Notes: generated by a model not told the origin, from the letters alone. A stretch of DNA of 64,000 nucleotides from Lysobacter niastensis (GCF_015453285.1 NZ_JADLZT010000001.1:62001-126000), one strand, 5' to 3'. Shown: positions 1-10,136, counted from the first letter of the stretch. Translations and numbers: made by a program.

Positions 1-1
1 C

Positions 2-2611
2 CGGCTGCTGTGCGATGGCGTCCTCAAGTCCTGGGCAGTGCCGAAGGGGCCTTCGCTCGACCCCGCCGACAAGCGCATGGCGGTGCACGTCGAGGATCAT
101 CCGTTCGACTATGGATCGTTCGAAGGCGTGATCCCGCCCGGGCAGTACGGCTCGGGCGAGGTGATCGTGTGGGATTGCGGCACGTACAGCCCCGACGAGC
201 ACGGAACCTGGTTCCACGACCGTGCCGAAGCGGAGCGGCAGGTCCGCGAAGGCATCGAGAAAGGCAAGCTCAGCCTGCAGTTGCGCGGGGAGAAGCTGAA
301 AGGATCGTTCGCCCTGGTGCGCACCAAGGACGCGAAGCAGTGGCTGTTGATCAAGCATCGCGACCGCTTCGTCAGCAAGGACGACATCACCGCGCGCGAT
401 CGCTCGGTGCTTTCGGGCGTCAGCGTGGCGGAGATGAAGAGCGTGCCGGCGCATCGCATTCCGGCGGCGCAGCTCGCGCCAAGTGCGGGCGATGGAACAC
501 CAAAGGCGATGCCCGCGACCATAGCGCCGATGCTGGCGGAGATCGGCGACGCAGCCTTCCGCCGCGAAGGCTGGATGTGGGAACCGAAGCTCGATGGTTA
601 CCGCGTAATGGCATTCATCGACAAGGAGGGCGTGCGGCTGCGCTCGCGCCGTGGACTGGACCTGACTGCTGCCTTCCCCGCGCTGGTGAACGAGCTGTCC
701 GGGCAGGGCGTCGATGGCATGGTGCTGGACGGCGAGATCGTCGCCTTCGATGCGAACGGCGTGCCGTCGTTCAACGCATTGCAGAACCGCGTGCAACTGA
801 AGACACCGGCGGAGCTGACAGCCGCGGATCGTGCCGTGCCGGCGGTGTTCTTCTGTTTCGACATGCCGTACTTCGCCGGCGTCGACCTGCGCGATGTGCC
901 GTACCGCGATCGTCGCCGCTACCTCACGCAGGCCTTGCTGCCGTCGCCGCTCGTGCAGCTCGTGCATGCCGACGAGGATGGCATCGCATTGCAGGAAGCG
1001 GCATTGACCAGCGGTTTCGAGGGCGTGGTCGGAAAGCGCCTGGACAGCCGCTACCAGTCCGGCCGGCGCTCGCCGTCGTGGCTGAAGGTCAAGCCGGTGC
1101 ACAGCGCGGAGTTCGTGATCGGCGGCTACACACGCGGCAAGGGATCGCGCGAAGCGCTGGGCGCGATCCTGGTCGGCTACTGGGAGGATGGCGAACTGCG
1201 CTTCGCTTCGCACGTGGGCTCCGGGTTCGATGCGCGCAGCCTCAAGCTGCTGCAGTCGCGGCTGGAGCCGCTCAAGCGGTCTTCCTGTCCCTTCGCCGAG
1301 AAGCCCGAGCTGCCCAATCCGACGACCTGGGTCGAGCCGGAGCTCGTCGCCGAGGTGCAGTTCCAGCAATGGACCGAGGATGCGCACCTGCGAGCCCCCG
1401 TATTCCTGCGGCTGCGCGAGGACATCGATCCGGCGCAGGTGCGGCGGAACGCCAACTCGTCATCCCCGCGAAGGCGGGGACCCAAGGACGTTGCCGTGAA
1501 AAGCGCCGGATCCGTGGGCTCCCGCCTTGGCGGCGATGGCGGGCGAACGGGGCATGACATCGAAGAAGTCCTGGCGCGGCTCGATGGTTCGAAGAACGCC
1601 TTCGAGCTGACCGTGGGCACGCACCGGATCCGGCTGACCCACCTCGACCGCGTGTACTGGCCGGCAGCGCCGGGCCTGCAGTCGCCACCCCAGACCAAGC
1701 GCGACCTGCTGCGTTACCTGGCGCAGGTATCGCCGCTGATGCTGCCGCACCTGGCCGATCGTCCGTTGACGATGATCCGCATGCCCGACGGCATCGGCGG
1801 ACAGCGTTTTTTCCAGAAGCACTGGACGCAGGAGCGGCCGGCGTTCGTCGAATCCGTCACCGTCTATTCGGGGCACAAGGACGAGGAGCACGAGTACCTG
1901 CTATGCAACAACCTGCCGACGCTGCTGTGGCTTGCGCAATCCGGGACGCTGGAGTTCCACGTCTGGCATTCGCGCGCGCGGGTCGGCCCGGATGCGGTCT
2001 CGAAGTCCACCGACTACGCGACCTCACTGGAATCGCTCGAAGCCTCGGTGCTGAACTACCCGGACTACGTCGTCTTCGACATCGACCCGTACATCTATTC
2101 CGGCAAGGAGGCGCCGGGTGCGGAGCCGGAGCTGAATACCGTCGCGTTCGACAAGGGACGCGAGATCGCCTTCCACCTGCGCGAACTGCTGCTGGGCATG
2201 TCGCTGGAGCCGATCGTGAAGACCTCGGGAAAAACCGGGCTGCACGTGTTCGTGCCGATCAGGCGCGACCTCGACTTCGATGCCGTCCGCCAGGTGTCCG
2301 AGCTGGTCAGCCGGCACCTCATGAGGTTGTATCCGAAGGACATCACCATGGATTGGAGCGTGCCCAAGCGCACCGGCAAGATCTTCATGGACCACAACAT
2401 GAATGTCCGCGGCAAGACGCTGAACGTGGCCTACTCGCCGCGCGGCGAGCCCGGCGCGCCGGTGTCCATGCCGCTGACCTGGGACGAACTGGCCGATGCG
2501 CATCCACTGGACTTTCGCATGGGCGGTGCGATAACAAGATTGGCCCACACGGGCGACCGCTGGCGCGATGCACTCAAGCGCAAGCAGGACCTGGTGCGGA
2601 TACTGAAATAG
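2..2611 (+). CDS. ligD: DNA ligase D (5' end outside window)
   Basis: Multifunctional end-joining enzyme that works with Ku at double-strand breaks. The frame is already open at base 2 and the first residues lie inside the N-terminal 3'-phosphoesterase domain (PKGPS, VEDHP, GQYGSGEV), so the true start is upstream of the window. Numbering from the first visible codon: phosphoesterase about 1-130; ATP-dependent ligase about 175-460 with the nucleotidylated lysine of KLDG at 196; primase-type polymerase about 520-860 with the metal-binding aspartates 693 and 695 of VFDIDPY. The ligase-polymerase linker (residues 486-513) is encoded by a palindromic repeat element (see 1459-1540). All three catalytic domains look intact. 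ku follows 52 bases downstream on the same strand. Confidence 0.96.
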   Translation, partial: RLLCDGVLKSWAVPKGPSLDPADKRMAVHVEDHPFDYGSFEGVIPPGQYGSGEVIVWDCGTYSPDEHGTWFHDRAEAERQVREGIEKGKLSLQLRGEKLKGSFALVRTKDAKQWLLIKHRDRFVSKDDITARDRSVLSGVSVAEMKSVPAHRIPAAQLAPSAGDGTPKAMPATIAPMLAEIGDAAFRREGWMWEPKLDGYRVMAFIDKEGVRLRSRRGLDLTAAFPALVNELSGQGVDGMVLDGEIVAFDANGVPSFNALQNRVQLKTPAELTAADRAVPAVFFCFDMPYFAGVDLRDVPYRDRRRYLTQALLPSPLVQLVHADEDGIALQEAALTSGFEGVVGKRLDSRYQSGRRSPSWLKVKPVHSAEFVIGGYTRGKGSREALGAILVGYWEDGELRFASHVGSGFDARSLKLLQSRLEPLKRSSCPFAEKPELPNPTTWVEPELVAEVQFQQWTEDAHLRAPVFLRLREDIDPAQVRRNANSSSPRRRGPKDVAVKSAGSVGSRLGGDGGRTGHDIEEVLARLDGSKNAFELTVGTHRIRLTHLDRVYWPAAPGLQSPPQTKRDLLRYLAQVSPLMLPHLADRPLTMIRMPDGIGGQRFFQKHWTQERPAFVESVTVYSGHKDEEHEYLLCNNLPTLLWLAQSGTLEFHVWHSRARVGPDAVSKSTDYATSLESLEASVLNYPDYVVFDIDPYIYSGKEAPGAEPELNTVAFDKGREIAFHLRELLLGMSLEPIVKTSGKTGLHVFVPIRRDLDFDAVRQVSELVSRHLMRLYPKDITMDWSVPKRTGKIFMDHNMNVRGKTLNVAYSPRGEPGAPVSMPLTWDELADAHPLDFRMGGAITRLAHTGDRWRDALKRKQDLVRILK
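1459..1540. repeat. Palindromic repeat embedded in ligD
   Basis: Imperfect inverted repeat with 26-base arms at 1459-1484 and 1515-1540 (21 of 26 positions pair). The left arm carries CATCCCCGCGAAGGCGGGGA and the right arm is its diverged complement. This is the dispersed bacterial repeat whose other frames read VIPAKAGTQ and WVPAFAGM. It normally lies between genes; here it is read through in frame inside the ligD linker. Confidence 0.85.
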
Positions 2612-2663
2612 GCACGCATCTTCACGCCGCCGTCATCTGCACGGCGGCCCAGCGGAGGCAGTC

Positions 2664-3560
2664 ATGGCGGCCCGTTCCATCGCGTCATTGAGCATCTCCT
2701 TCGGGCTGGTGTCGATTCCGGTGAAGCTGTACACCGCCACCGAATCGAGCCGCACGATCTCGTTCAACCTGCTGCACAAGACCTGCGGCTCGCGGCTGAA
2801 GCAGCAGCTGTTCTGCGCGAAGGAGGACATCCCGGTCGAGCGCGACGAGATCGTCAAGGGGTTCGAGTTCGCCAAGGACCAGTACGTGATGTTCGAGCCG
2901 GAGGAGCTCAAGGCGATGGAGGAGGCCGGGACGCATGCTGCCGACGTCACCGAGTTCGTGCCGATCGCGGCGATCGACCCGGTGTACTTCGACAAGTCCT
3001 ACTACCTCGCACCCGACAAGGGGGGCGCAAGGCCGTATGCGCTGTTCTCGCGTGCGCTGCGCGAGTCAGGCAAGTGTGCGATCGGCCGCTGGGCTGCACG
3101 GGGCAAGCAGTACATCGTGATGATCCGGCCCTTCGAGGACGGTCTGGTCATGCAGCAGCTGCTGTATTCCGACGAGGTGCGCTCGATCAGGGACCTCGAC
3201 ATTCCCAGTGCCGACGTGAAGCCGGCCGAACTCAAGCTGGCCGAGCAGCTGATCGAACAGCAGGCGTCGGACACCTTCGACCCGACCGCGTACAAGGACG
3301 AGGTGCGCGAACGCATCGAGGCCGCCGTACAGAAGAAGGTCGATGGCAAGCAGATCACGCTGGTCGAGGAGCCGGAGAAGGGTGGCGCGCAGATCATCGA
3401 TCTGATGGAGGCGCTGCGGGCCAGCCTGGAGCGGAAAGCGCCGGCCGCGGCACGCAAGGCGCCGGTGGCCGCTGCCAAACCGGCACGCAAGCCGGCCAAG
3501 CAGGCGCCAGCCGCCGAGCCCGGGCCCGAAAAGCGCAAGGGCACGCGGCGGGCCAAATAG
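2664..3560 (+). CDS. ku: Non-homologous end joining protein Ku
   Basis: Bacterial Ku homodimer subunit that encircles broken DNA ends and recruits LigD. The 298-residue protein begins MAARSIASLSISFGLVSIPV, the usual Ku start (a conserved W is replaced by S), and carries the beta-barrel core to about residue 255. The last 45 residues are Ala/Lys/Pro-rich and basic, matching the extended tail some bacterial Ku proteins use for DNA contact. A purine-rich ribosome site (AGCGGAGG) precedes the ATG. It lies between ligD and the MerR-TPR gene in an apparent operon (gaps 52 and 3 bases). Confidence 0.96.
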   Translation: MAARSIASLSISFGLVSIPVKLYTATESSRTISFNLLHKTCGSRLKQQLFCAKEDIPVERDEIVKGFEFAKDQYVMFEPEELKAMEEAGTHAADVTEFVPIAAIDPVYFDKSYYLAPDKGGARPYALFSRALRESGKCAIGRWAARGKQYIVMIRPFEDGLVMQQLLYSDEVRSIRDLDIPSADVKPAELKLAEQLIEQQASDTFDPTAYKDEVRERIEAAVQKKVDGKQITLVEEPEKGGAQIIDLMEALRASLERKAPAAARKAPVAAAKPARKPAKQAPAAEPGPEKRKGTRRAK

Positions 3561-3563
3561 GGC

Positions 3564-4385
3564 ATGCACCAGTACGGGGTGCGCGATGTCGAGAAGCTGC
3601 TCCGCCTGTCGCGCAGTACCGTGCGCGCGCTGGTGGAGGCCGGCTTCGTCGCGCCGATGCGGGGGCCGCGCAACAGCCTGCGCTTCTCGTTCCAGGACCT
3701 GATCGTCCTGCGCACCGCGCAGGCGCTGGAGGTCGCCAACGTACCCCGGCGGCGAATCATGCGCGCGCTGCGCGAACTGCGCAGCCGCTTGCCCGAGGCG
3801 ATGCCGCTGTCGGGACTGAGCATCGGCGCGATCGCCGACCATGTCGTCGTCCGCGAGGGCGGCAACCGCTGGCATGCCGAATCCGGTCAGTACCTGCTGG
3901 CGTTCGAGGGCGACCCAGCACAGGGCGCGCTGCGCGTGATCGAACAGGTGCAGACGCTGCCGCCCTCCGAAGACGGCGACTGGTATGCGCGCGGCGTCGC
4001 GCTGGAACGCGAAGATGCCGATGCCGCGATGCAGGCCTACGAGCGTGCGCTGGCCGATGTTCCGGACCACCTGCACGCGCGCATCAACCTCGGCCGGCTG
4101 CTGCACGACGCGGGCCAGCTCGATCGCGCGGAGCGTGTCTATCGAGAGGCCATCGATGCCGGCGCCCACGATGCATTGCTGTTCTACAACCTGGGCGTGC
4201 TGCTCGACGACCTCGACCGCAAGCCGGACGCGGTGCGTGCGTATGAGGCCGCGTTGAAGGAAGACCCGCAGTTCGCCGACTGCCACTACAACCTGGCGCT
4301 GCTGTTCGAGGACCTCGGCGAGCCGCGCCAGGCGATCCGGCACATGGCGCGCTACCGCAAGCTGGTGGGCGAATCCGGCGGGTGA
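3564..4385 (+). CDS. MerR-type HTH protein with C-terminal TPR repeats
   Basis: A 273-residue fusion. Residues about 1-70 look like a MerR winged helix (YGVRDVEKLLRLSRSTVRAL, then FSFQDLIVLRTAQAL). Residues about 135-265 form three or four tetratricopeptide repeats (YARGVALE, ARINLGRLLHD, LFYNLGVLLDD, CHYNLALLFED). The start is three bases after the ku stop, so translation is probably coupled. A DNA-binding regulator with a protein-interaction tail is the simplest reading. Its target is unknown, but its position suggests a role tied to ligD-ku. Confidence 0.85.
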   Translation: MHQYGVRDVEKLLRLSRSTVRALVEAGFVAPMRGPRNSLRFSFQDLIVLRTAQALEVANVPRRRIMRALRELRSRLPEAMPLSGLSIGAIADHVVVREGGNRWHAESGQYLLAFEGDPAQGALRVIEQVQTLPPSEDGDWYARGVALEREDADAAMQAYERALADVPDHLHARINLGRLLHDAGQLDRAERVYREAIDAGAHDALLFYNLGVLLDDLDRKPDAVRAYEAALKEDPQFADCHYNLALLFEDLGEPRQAIRHMARYRKLVGESGG

Positions 4386-4404
4386 GGTCGCCGGCGCTCG
4401 TTCG

Positions 4405-4857
4405 TCAGGGCGCGTCGACGACGCGGATCGACTCGACCTGGCGCACCGAGCGCGCCGGACGCGAATCGCCCGGGACGACGAGGCGCCACGGACCGTCGTG
4501 CGCATCCAGTGCGCTGCCGTTGCAGCGGTTGGTCAGCACCACTTCGCGGGCGCCGAGCGACGGGTCGAGTTCGGCCAGCGCGAAGGCCGCGCGATAGCCG
4601 TCGCGCGCGCCGACCACCACCACGCGAGCGAGTTCCGGGCCACGCAGCGGTGTACCCGGCATCGCACCGCTGGCACGCAGCAGTGCGAGCAGCGACACGC
4701 CCTGGCATTCGAGTTTCTTCTCGTGGACGACGGTGCGGACCGGTACAGATGGCAGCTTCGCGATCACTGCCGGGTCCAGCGGTACATCCACTGCCGTGGC
4801 CGCGGCTGCAGCCAGTGGGCAGCAGGCGAGGAGCAGGGCGATCAGTCGTCGGGTCAT
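4405..4857 (-). CDS. Small exported oxidoreductase-like protein, last gene of sulfur operon
   Basis: 150-residue protein starting MTRRLIALLLACCPLAAAAA, a signal peptide cleaved near residue 20. The mature part (LECQGVSLLALLRASGAMPG, VVVVGARDGYRAAFALAELD, VVPGDSRPARSVRQVESIRV) resembles the small molybdopterin-binding oxidoreductase fold without an obvious cofactor cysteine. The ATG overlaps the stop of the preceding YeeE gene in an ATGA quartet. Its place after two sulfur-transport genes suggests a periplasmic sulfur-handling role; the biochemical function is unproven. Confidence 0.75.
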   Translation of the reverse strand: MTRRLIALLLACCPLAAAAATAVDVPLDPAVIAKLPSVPVRTVVHEKKLECQGVSLLALLRASGAMPGTPLRGPELARVVVVGARDGYRAAFALAELDPSLGAREVVLTNRCNGSALDAHDGPWRLVVPGDSRPARSVRQVESIRVVDAP

Positions 4858-5270
4858 GGCGTATTCGCGAAGCGTCGGGCCAGTTGCGAGCCTGCCAGCA
4901 GGGCCGCGATGAACACAACCGCTTCCATTGTTCCGTGCGCGAGATTGGCCAGCGCCGGTCCCGGGCAGTAGCCGGCGATGCCCCAGCCGATGCCGAACAA
5001 TGCGCTGCCGATCAGCAGCCGGCGATCGATGCGGGACGAGGGCGCGGGCGCCAGTGCATCGCCGCAGAAGGCGACGTCGCGTCGTCGTATCCACGCGAAC
5101 GCCGGCACGGCGACCACCAGCGCGCCGCCCATCACCAGCGCCAGCGACGGATCCCAGTGGCCGGCGACATCGAGGAAGTTCAGCACCTTGTCGGGGTTGG
5201 TCATGCCCGAGACAGCCAGGCCCAGCCCGAACAGCGCGCCGCAGATTGCGGCGAAAGCGATCCGCTTCAT
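4854..5270 (-). CDS. YeeE/YedE-family sulfur transport half-protein (second)
   Basis: 138-residue integral membrane protein with about four hydrophobic segments and the cysteine motif GYCPGPALANL near residue 100, the signature of the YeeE/YedE (DUF6691) family that moves sulfur compounds such as thiosulfate. It is half-size and probably pairs with the protein encoded just upstream. The ATG at 5270 overlaps the upstream stop by four bases and its own stop overlaps the next gene, so three genes are translationally coupled. Confidence 0.88.
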   Translation of the reverse strand: MKRIAFAAICGALFGLGLAVSGMTNPDKVLNFLDVAGHWDPSLALVMGGALVVAVPAFAWIRRRDVAFCGDALAPAPSSRIDRRLLIGSALFGIGWGIAGYCPGPALANLAHGTMEAVVFIAALLAGSQLARRFANTP

Positions 5271-5692
5271 GCCGCCACTCCGATCACGTGCCGCATGACG
5301 AAAGTGGTGATGAAGCCGGTGCCCATGAACGCCAGCACCGACAGCAGCGAACGTTTCGACAACCGGGCCAGTCCGCAGATGCCGTGGCCGCTGGTGCAGC
5401 CGTTGCCCCAACGCGTGCCGAAGCCGACCAGCAGGCCTGCTGCGAGCAGCCACGGCAGTGGAAAGTCATCGCGTCCCGGTGCACCGGCGAACGCGAACCA
5501 GGCTGCGGCGCCGGCGATCAGGCCGAGCAGGAAGGCGAGTCGCCAGCCACGGCCCTCGCGTTCGTCGACCGCGCTGTTGAGGATGCCGCTGATGCCGGCG
5601 ATACGGCCGAGCGAGGCGTACAGCAGGCTAGCGGCCAGCCCGATCAGGGCGCCGCCGATCAGGGCGGTGAGGGGAGTGAACTCGGTGGGCAT
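5267..5692 (-). CDS. YeeE/YedE-family sulfur transport half-protein (first)
   Basis: 141-residue membrane protein with about four transmembrane helices. It contains the paired-cysteine YeeE motif GNGCTSGHGICGLARLS near residues 97-113, which lines the sulfur-substrate path in this family. It starts three bases after the dioxygenase-like gene ends. In Xylella and Agrobacterium the same gene pair sits in the BigR operon and is thought to move sulfite or thiosulfate made when sulfide is oxidised; that role is inferred here from context. Confidence 0.9.
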   Translation of the reverse strand: MPTEFTPLTALIGGALIGLAASLLYASLGRIAGISGILNSAVDEREGRGWRLAFLLGLIAGAAAWFAFAGAPGRDDFPLPWLLAAGLLVGFGTRWGNGCTSGHGICGLARLSKRSLLSVLAFMGTGFITTFVMRHVIGVAA

Positions 5693-5695
5693 GGG

Positions 5696-6562
5696 TCAGA
5701 ATCGATCCAGCGGGATCTTGAGGTAGCGGATGCCGTTGTCTTCCGGCGGCGGCAATGCACCGGCGCGGATGTTGGTCTGCACTGCAGGCAGGATCAGCGC
5801 AGGCATCGCCAGCGTCGCGTCGCGTGCTTCGCGCATCGCGACGAAATCGTCCTCGCCTACGCCGTCGCGGACGTGGATGTTGTCGCGCTTCTGCGCGCCG
5901 ATGGTGGTTTCGCAGGCCATCTCGCGGCCACCCGGACCGTAGTCGTGGCAGACGAACACGCGCGTCTCGTCGGGAAGATCGTCGAACAGGCGATGGATCG
6001 AGCGATACAGAGTACGCGCATCGCCGCCCGGGAAGTCGCAACGCGCGGTGCCACCGTCCGGCATGAACAACGAGTCGCCAGTGAACAATGCATCACCGAT
6101 CAGGTAGGCACTGCTGTCGGGCGTGTGGCCCGGCACGCCGACGACGCGTGCGTCCAGTGCGCCGATGCGGAACGATTCGCCGTCCGCGAACAGGTGGTCG
6201 AACTGTGAACCGTCCACCGGGAAGTGTTCGTCGAGGTTGAAGATCGGCCGGAATGTTTTCTGCACCTTGCGGATGCCTTCGCCGATGGCGAGCCGGGCCT
6301 GCGGCCATTGCGACTTCAGCCAGTGGCCGGCGCTGAAGTGGTCGGCGTGCGCGTGCGTTTCCAGGATCCACTGCACCTGCAGGCCGTGCTCGCCGACGAA
6401 GTCGAGCAGTTGCTGTGCCGACGTGGTCGACGTGCGCGCAGCCTTGGGGTCGAAATCGAGTACGGCGTCGATCACCGCTGCGGCCGGTCCGTCGGGTTCG
6501 CGCAGCACGTACGACCACGTGTTGCTGTCGGCGTGGAAGAACGGTTGGACCAGGGGCTTCAT
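5696..6562 (-). CDS. blh: Metallo-beta-lactamase-fold persulfide dioxygenase-like protein (Blh)
   Basis: 288-residue MBL-fold enzyme related to ETHE1 and to Blh of the BigR operon, expected to oxidise glutathione persulfide to sulfite. The iron-binding motif THAHADH is at residues 69-75, followed by GHTPDS, a TGDSLFMPDGGTARCDF block and VCHDYGPGG, all standard for this branch. Xylella Blh is a DUF442-MBL fusion; here DUF442 is a separate exported protein encoded on the other arm of the divergon. A GGAGG site precedes the ATG. It is first gene of a four-gene leftward operon. Confidence 0.92.
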   Translation of the reverse strand: MKPLVQPFFHADSNTWSYVLREPDGPAAAVIDAVLDFDPKAARTSTTSAQQLLDFVGEHGLQVQWILETHAHADHFSAGHWLKSQWPQARLAIGEGIRKVQKTFRPIFNLDEHFPVDGSQFDHLFADGESFRIGALDARVVGVPGHTPDSSAYLIGDALFTGDSLFMPDGGTARCDFPGGDARTLYRSIHRLFDDLPDETRVFVCHDYGPGGREMACETTIGAQKRDNIHVRDGVGEDDFVAMREARDATLAMPALILPAVQTNIRAGALPPPEDNGIRYLKIPLDRF

Positions 6563-6603
6563 CGTGGCCTCCAGTTCGCGGCCGGCATGCGGGGTTGCGA
6601 CCG

Positions 6604-6644
6604 ATTATATTAGTAATTGCTAATTTAGCAAAGCTGCATATAAT
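6604..6644. promoter_or_regulatory. Mirror-image divergent promoters with BigR-type operator
   Basis: Rightward promoter: -35 TTGCTA (6617-6622), 16 bases, -10 TATAAT (6639-6644). Leftward promoter: -35 TTGCTA (6631-6626), 16 bases, -10 TATAAT (6609-6604). The two -35 boxes form a perfect 7-1-7 palindrome TTGCTAATTTAGCAA (6617-6631), overlapped by a near-palindrome ATTAGTAATTGCTAAT (6609-6624). The AT-rich palindromes fit the sites bound by ArsR-family BigR. A repressor here would cover both -35 boxes and both -10/-35 spacers. Confidence 0.85.
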
Positions 6645-6687
6645 GCACTCGCGGCCGGCCGGGGCCTTCGTGAATGAGGATGCTGTC

Positions 6688-7023
6688 TTGCCACGAGTCA
6701 AACGTTCCAGGGCGCCAGCCTTGGCCATGGAGCAGATGCAAGCGTATGCCGCCGAGGCCGCGGCGCTGATGCGCTCGCTCGGCAATGAGCAGCGCCTGAT
6801 GATCCTGTGCCAGCTGGTCGACGAGGAGCTCGGCGTGGGCGAACTGCTGTCGCGCATGCCGCTGTCCCAGTCGGCCCTGTCGCAGCATCTCGCGGTACTT
6901 CGCGAGGCGAACCTGGTGCAGGCACGACGCGAAGGTCTGCAGGTGTTCTATTCGCTCGCGCCGGGGCCGGCCAAGCCCATCCTGTCGTTGTTGCATTCCA
7001 TCTATTGCGCGGAGCCAGCATGA
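6688..7023 (+). CDS. bigR: Sulfide/persulfide-responsive ArsR-family repressor BigR/SqrR
   Basis: Winged-helix ArsR repressor. With the TTG start at 6688 (GAGGA ribosome site seven bases before) the protein has 111 residues, and its only cysteines fall at 41 (LMILCQL) and 107 (SIYC). These match the reactive pair of SqrR (41/107) and BigR (42/108), which forms a disulfide or polysulfide bridge and releases DNA. The ATG at 6643 overlaps the -10 box and is unlikely; ATG 6727 would lose the N-terminal helix. Recognition helix: SQSALSQHLAVLREANLV. The stop overlaps the next start (ATGA). Confidence 0.9.
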   Translation: MPRVKRSRAPALAMEQMQAYAAEAAALMRSLGNEQRLMILCQLVDEELGVGELLSRMPLSQSALSQHLAVLREANLVQARREGLQVFYSLAPGPAKPILSLLHSIYCAEPA

Positions 7024-7586
7024 ACACGACATCCATGATCGCTGCAGGCGCGCTCGCGTGCGCCATCGCTGCCATGCCGCATGCAGCTGCAGCGGCGACA
7101 CCTGCCCAGTCTGTTTCCGAGACGCCCATGTCCGATGCCGTTGCGAACCCGCCCGTTCCGAACCTGCGCCGTCCCGGCGAACGCCTGATGACCGGCGGCC
7201 AGCCCGCCGCCACCGCGTGGAAGCAGTTGGCCAATGAAGGCGTGACCACGGTGATCAACCTGCGCCCTGACGTGGAGCTGGAGGGGCGCGACGAAGCGGC
7301 GGAGGTTGCGGCCGCGGGCCTGGGCTATCGCCAGATTCCGGTCGCCGGCAGCGCAGGTATCACAGCCGATAACGCGGACGCGCTGTGGTCGGCGATCTCG
7401 CAGTCGTCTGGCCAGGTGCTGGTGCACTGCGCGTCCGGCAACCGCGTGGGTGCGCTGCTCGCAATCGGTGCCGCGCGCCAGGGCGGGAAGTCGCCGGAGC
7501 AGGCGCTGGAGTTCGGCAAGCAGGCCGGCCTTACCGGTGCCGAGCCGCGCGTGCGCGAACTGCTCGGCCTGCCGCCGAAGGAGTGA
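7020..7586 (+). CDS. Exported DUF442 (TIGR01244) phosphatase/sulfurtransferase-like protein
   Basis: 188 residues. Residues 1-26 form a signal peptide (hydrophobic, AAAAA before TPAQS). The rest is the DUF442 fold with the active-site loop HCASGNRVG (CX4R) near residue 140, typical of the tyrosine-phosphatase-like domain fused to Blh in Xylella and Xanthomonas. The ATG overlaps the bigR stop, so it is co-expressed with the repressor. An exported version implies sulfur or phosphate chemistry in the periplasm; substrate unknown. It ends one base before the convergent nuclease gene. Confidence 0.85.
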   Translation: MNTTSMIAAGALACAIAAMPHAAAAATPAQSVSETPMSDAVANPPVPNLRRPGERLMTGGQPAATAWKQLANEGVTTVINLRPDVELEGRDEAAEVAAAGLGYRQIPVAGSAGITADNADALWSAISQSSGQVLVHCASGNRVGALLAIGAARQGGKSPEQALEFGKQAGLTGAEPRVRELLGLPPKE

Positions 7587-9621
<2,035 letters not shown>

Positions 9622-9643
9622 GCGGCACGCACCACGATCGATG

Positions 9644-9674
9644 AACAAGGCCGGCATTGCCGGCCTTGTTTTTT
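9644..9674 (+). terminator. Rho-independent terminator after gap
   Basis: Perfect 12-bp stem AACAAGGCCGGC / GCCGGCCTTGTT with a three-base ATT loop, followed by further T residues (9671-9674). Confidence 0.93.
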
Positions 9675-9701
9675 GCGGTTCGGGACACAGTTAACCAAGG
9701 T

Positions 9702-10112
9702 ATGAGCGAGAACCACGAACTCACCGAACAGGACCTGGCGACGCTGGTCGACCGCTTCTATGAACGGGTCCGCGCCGACCCCGAGCTGGGTCCCGTGTTC
9801 AATGCCGCCATCGACGACTGGCCTGAACACAAGCGCATGCTGACCGCGTTCTGGTCTTCGGTCACGCTGGGTACGAAGCGCTATCGCGGCAACCCGATGG
9901 CGGCGCACCGGCCGCATCCGATCCGCGCCGAGCATTTCGATCAGTGGCTCGCGCTGTGGCAGAGCACCGCGAACGAGGTGCTGGCGCCGGAACATGCCGC
10001 GAAAGTGCTCGAAACCGCACAGCGGATCGGCTACAGCCTGCGTTACGGCCTGGGCCTGCTCGACAAGGAAGGTGCACGGCCGCTCGGCCTGCCGATCGCT
10101 ACGGCGCGCTGA
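9702..10112 (+). CDS. Group III truncated hemoglobin
   Basis: 136-residue truncated globin of the group III kind (FYERVRADPELGPVF near the N-terminus, proximal His in IRAEHFDQWLALW, C-terminal GYSLRYGLG). Such proteins bind oxygen or nitric oxide; physiological role varies. The in-frame ATG at 9657 would lie inside the gap terminator hairpin, so the ATG at 9702 (AAGG just before it) is preferred. Stands alone between gap and a convergent glycosyltransferase gene. Confidence 0.88.
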   Translation: MSENHELTEQDLATLVDRFYERVRADPELGPVFNAAIDDWPEHKRMLTAFWSSVTLGTKRYRGNPMAAHRPHPIRAEHFDQWLALWQSTANEVLAPEHAAKVLETAQRIGYSLRYGLGLLDKEGARPLGLPIATAR

Positions 10113-10136
10113 GGCGCCGCACTCGAGCGAACGGGC

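Noticed and set aside
9657-9701. Upstream ATG for the truncated hemoglobin
   Set aside because: It falls in the gap terminator hairpin; the family N-terminus fits the ATG at 9702.
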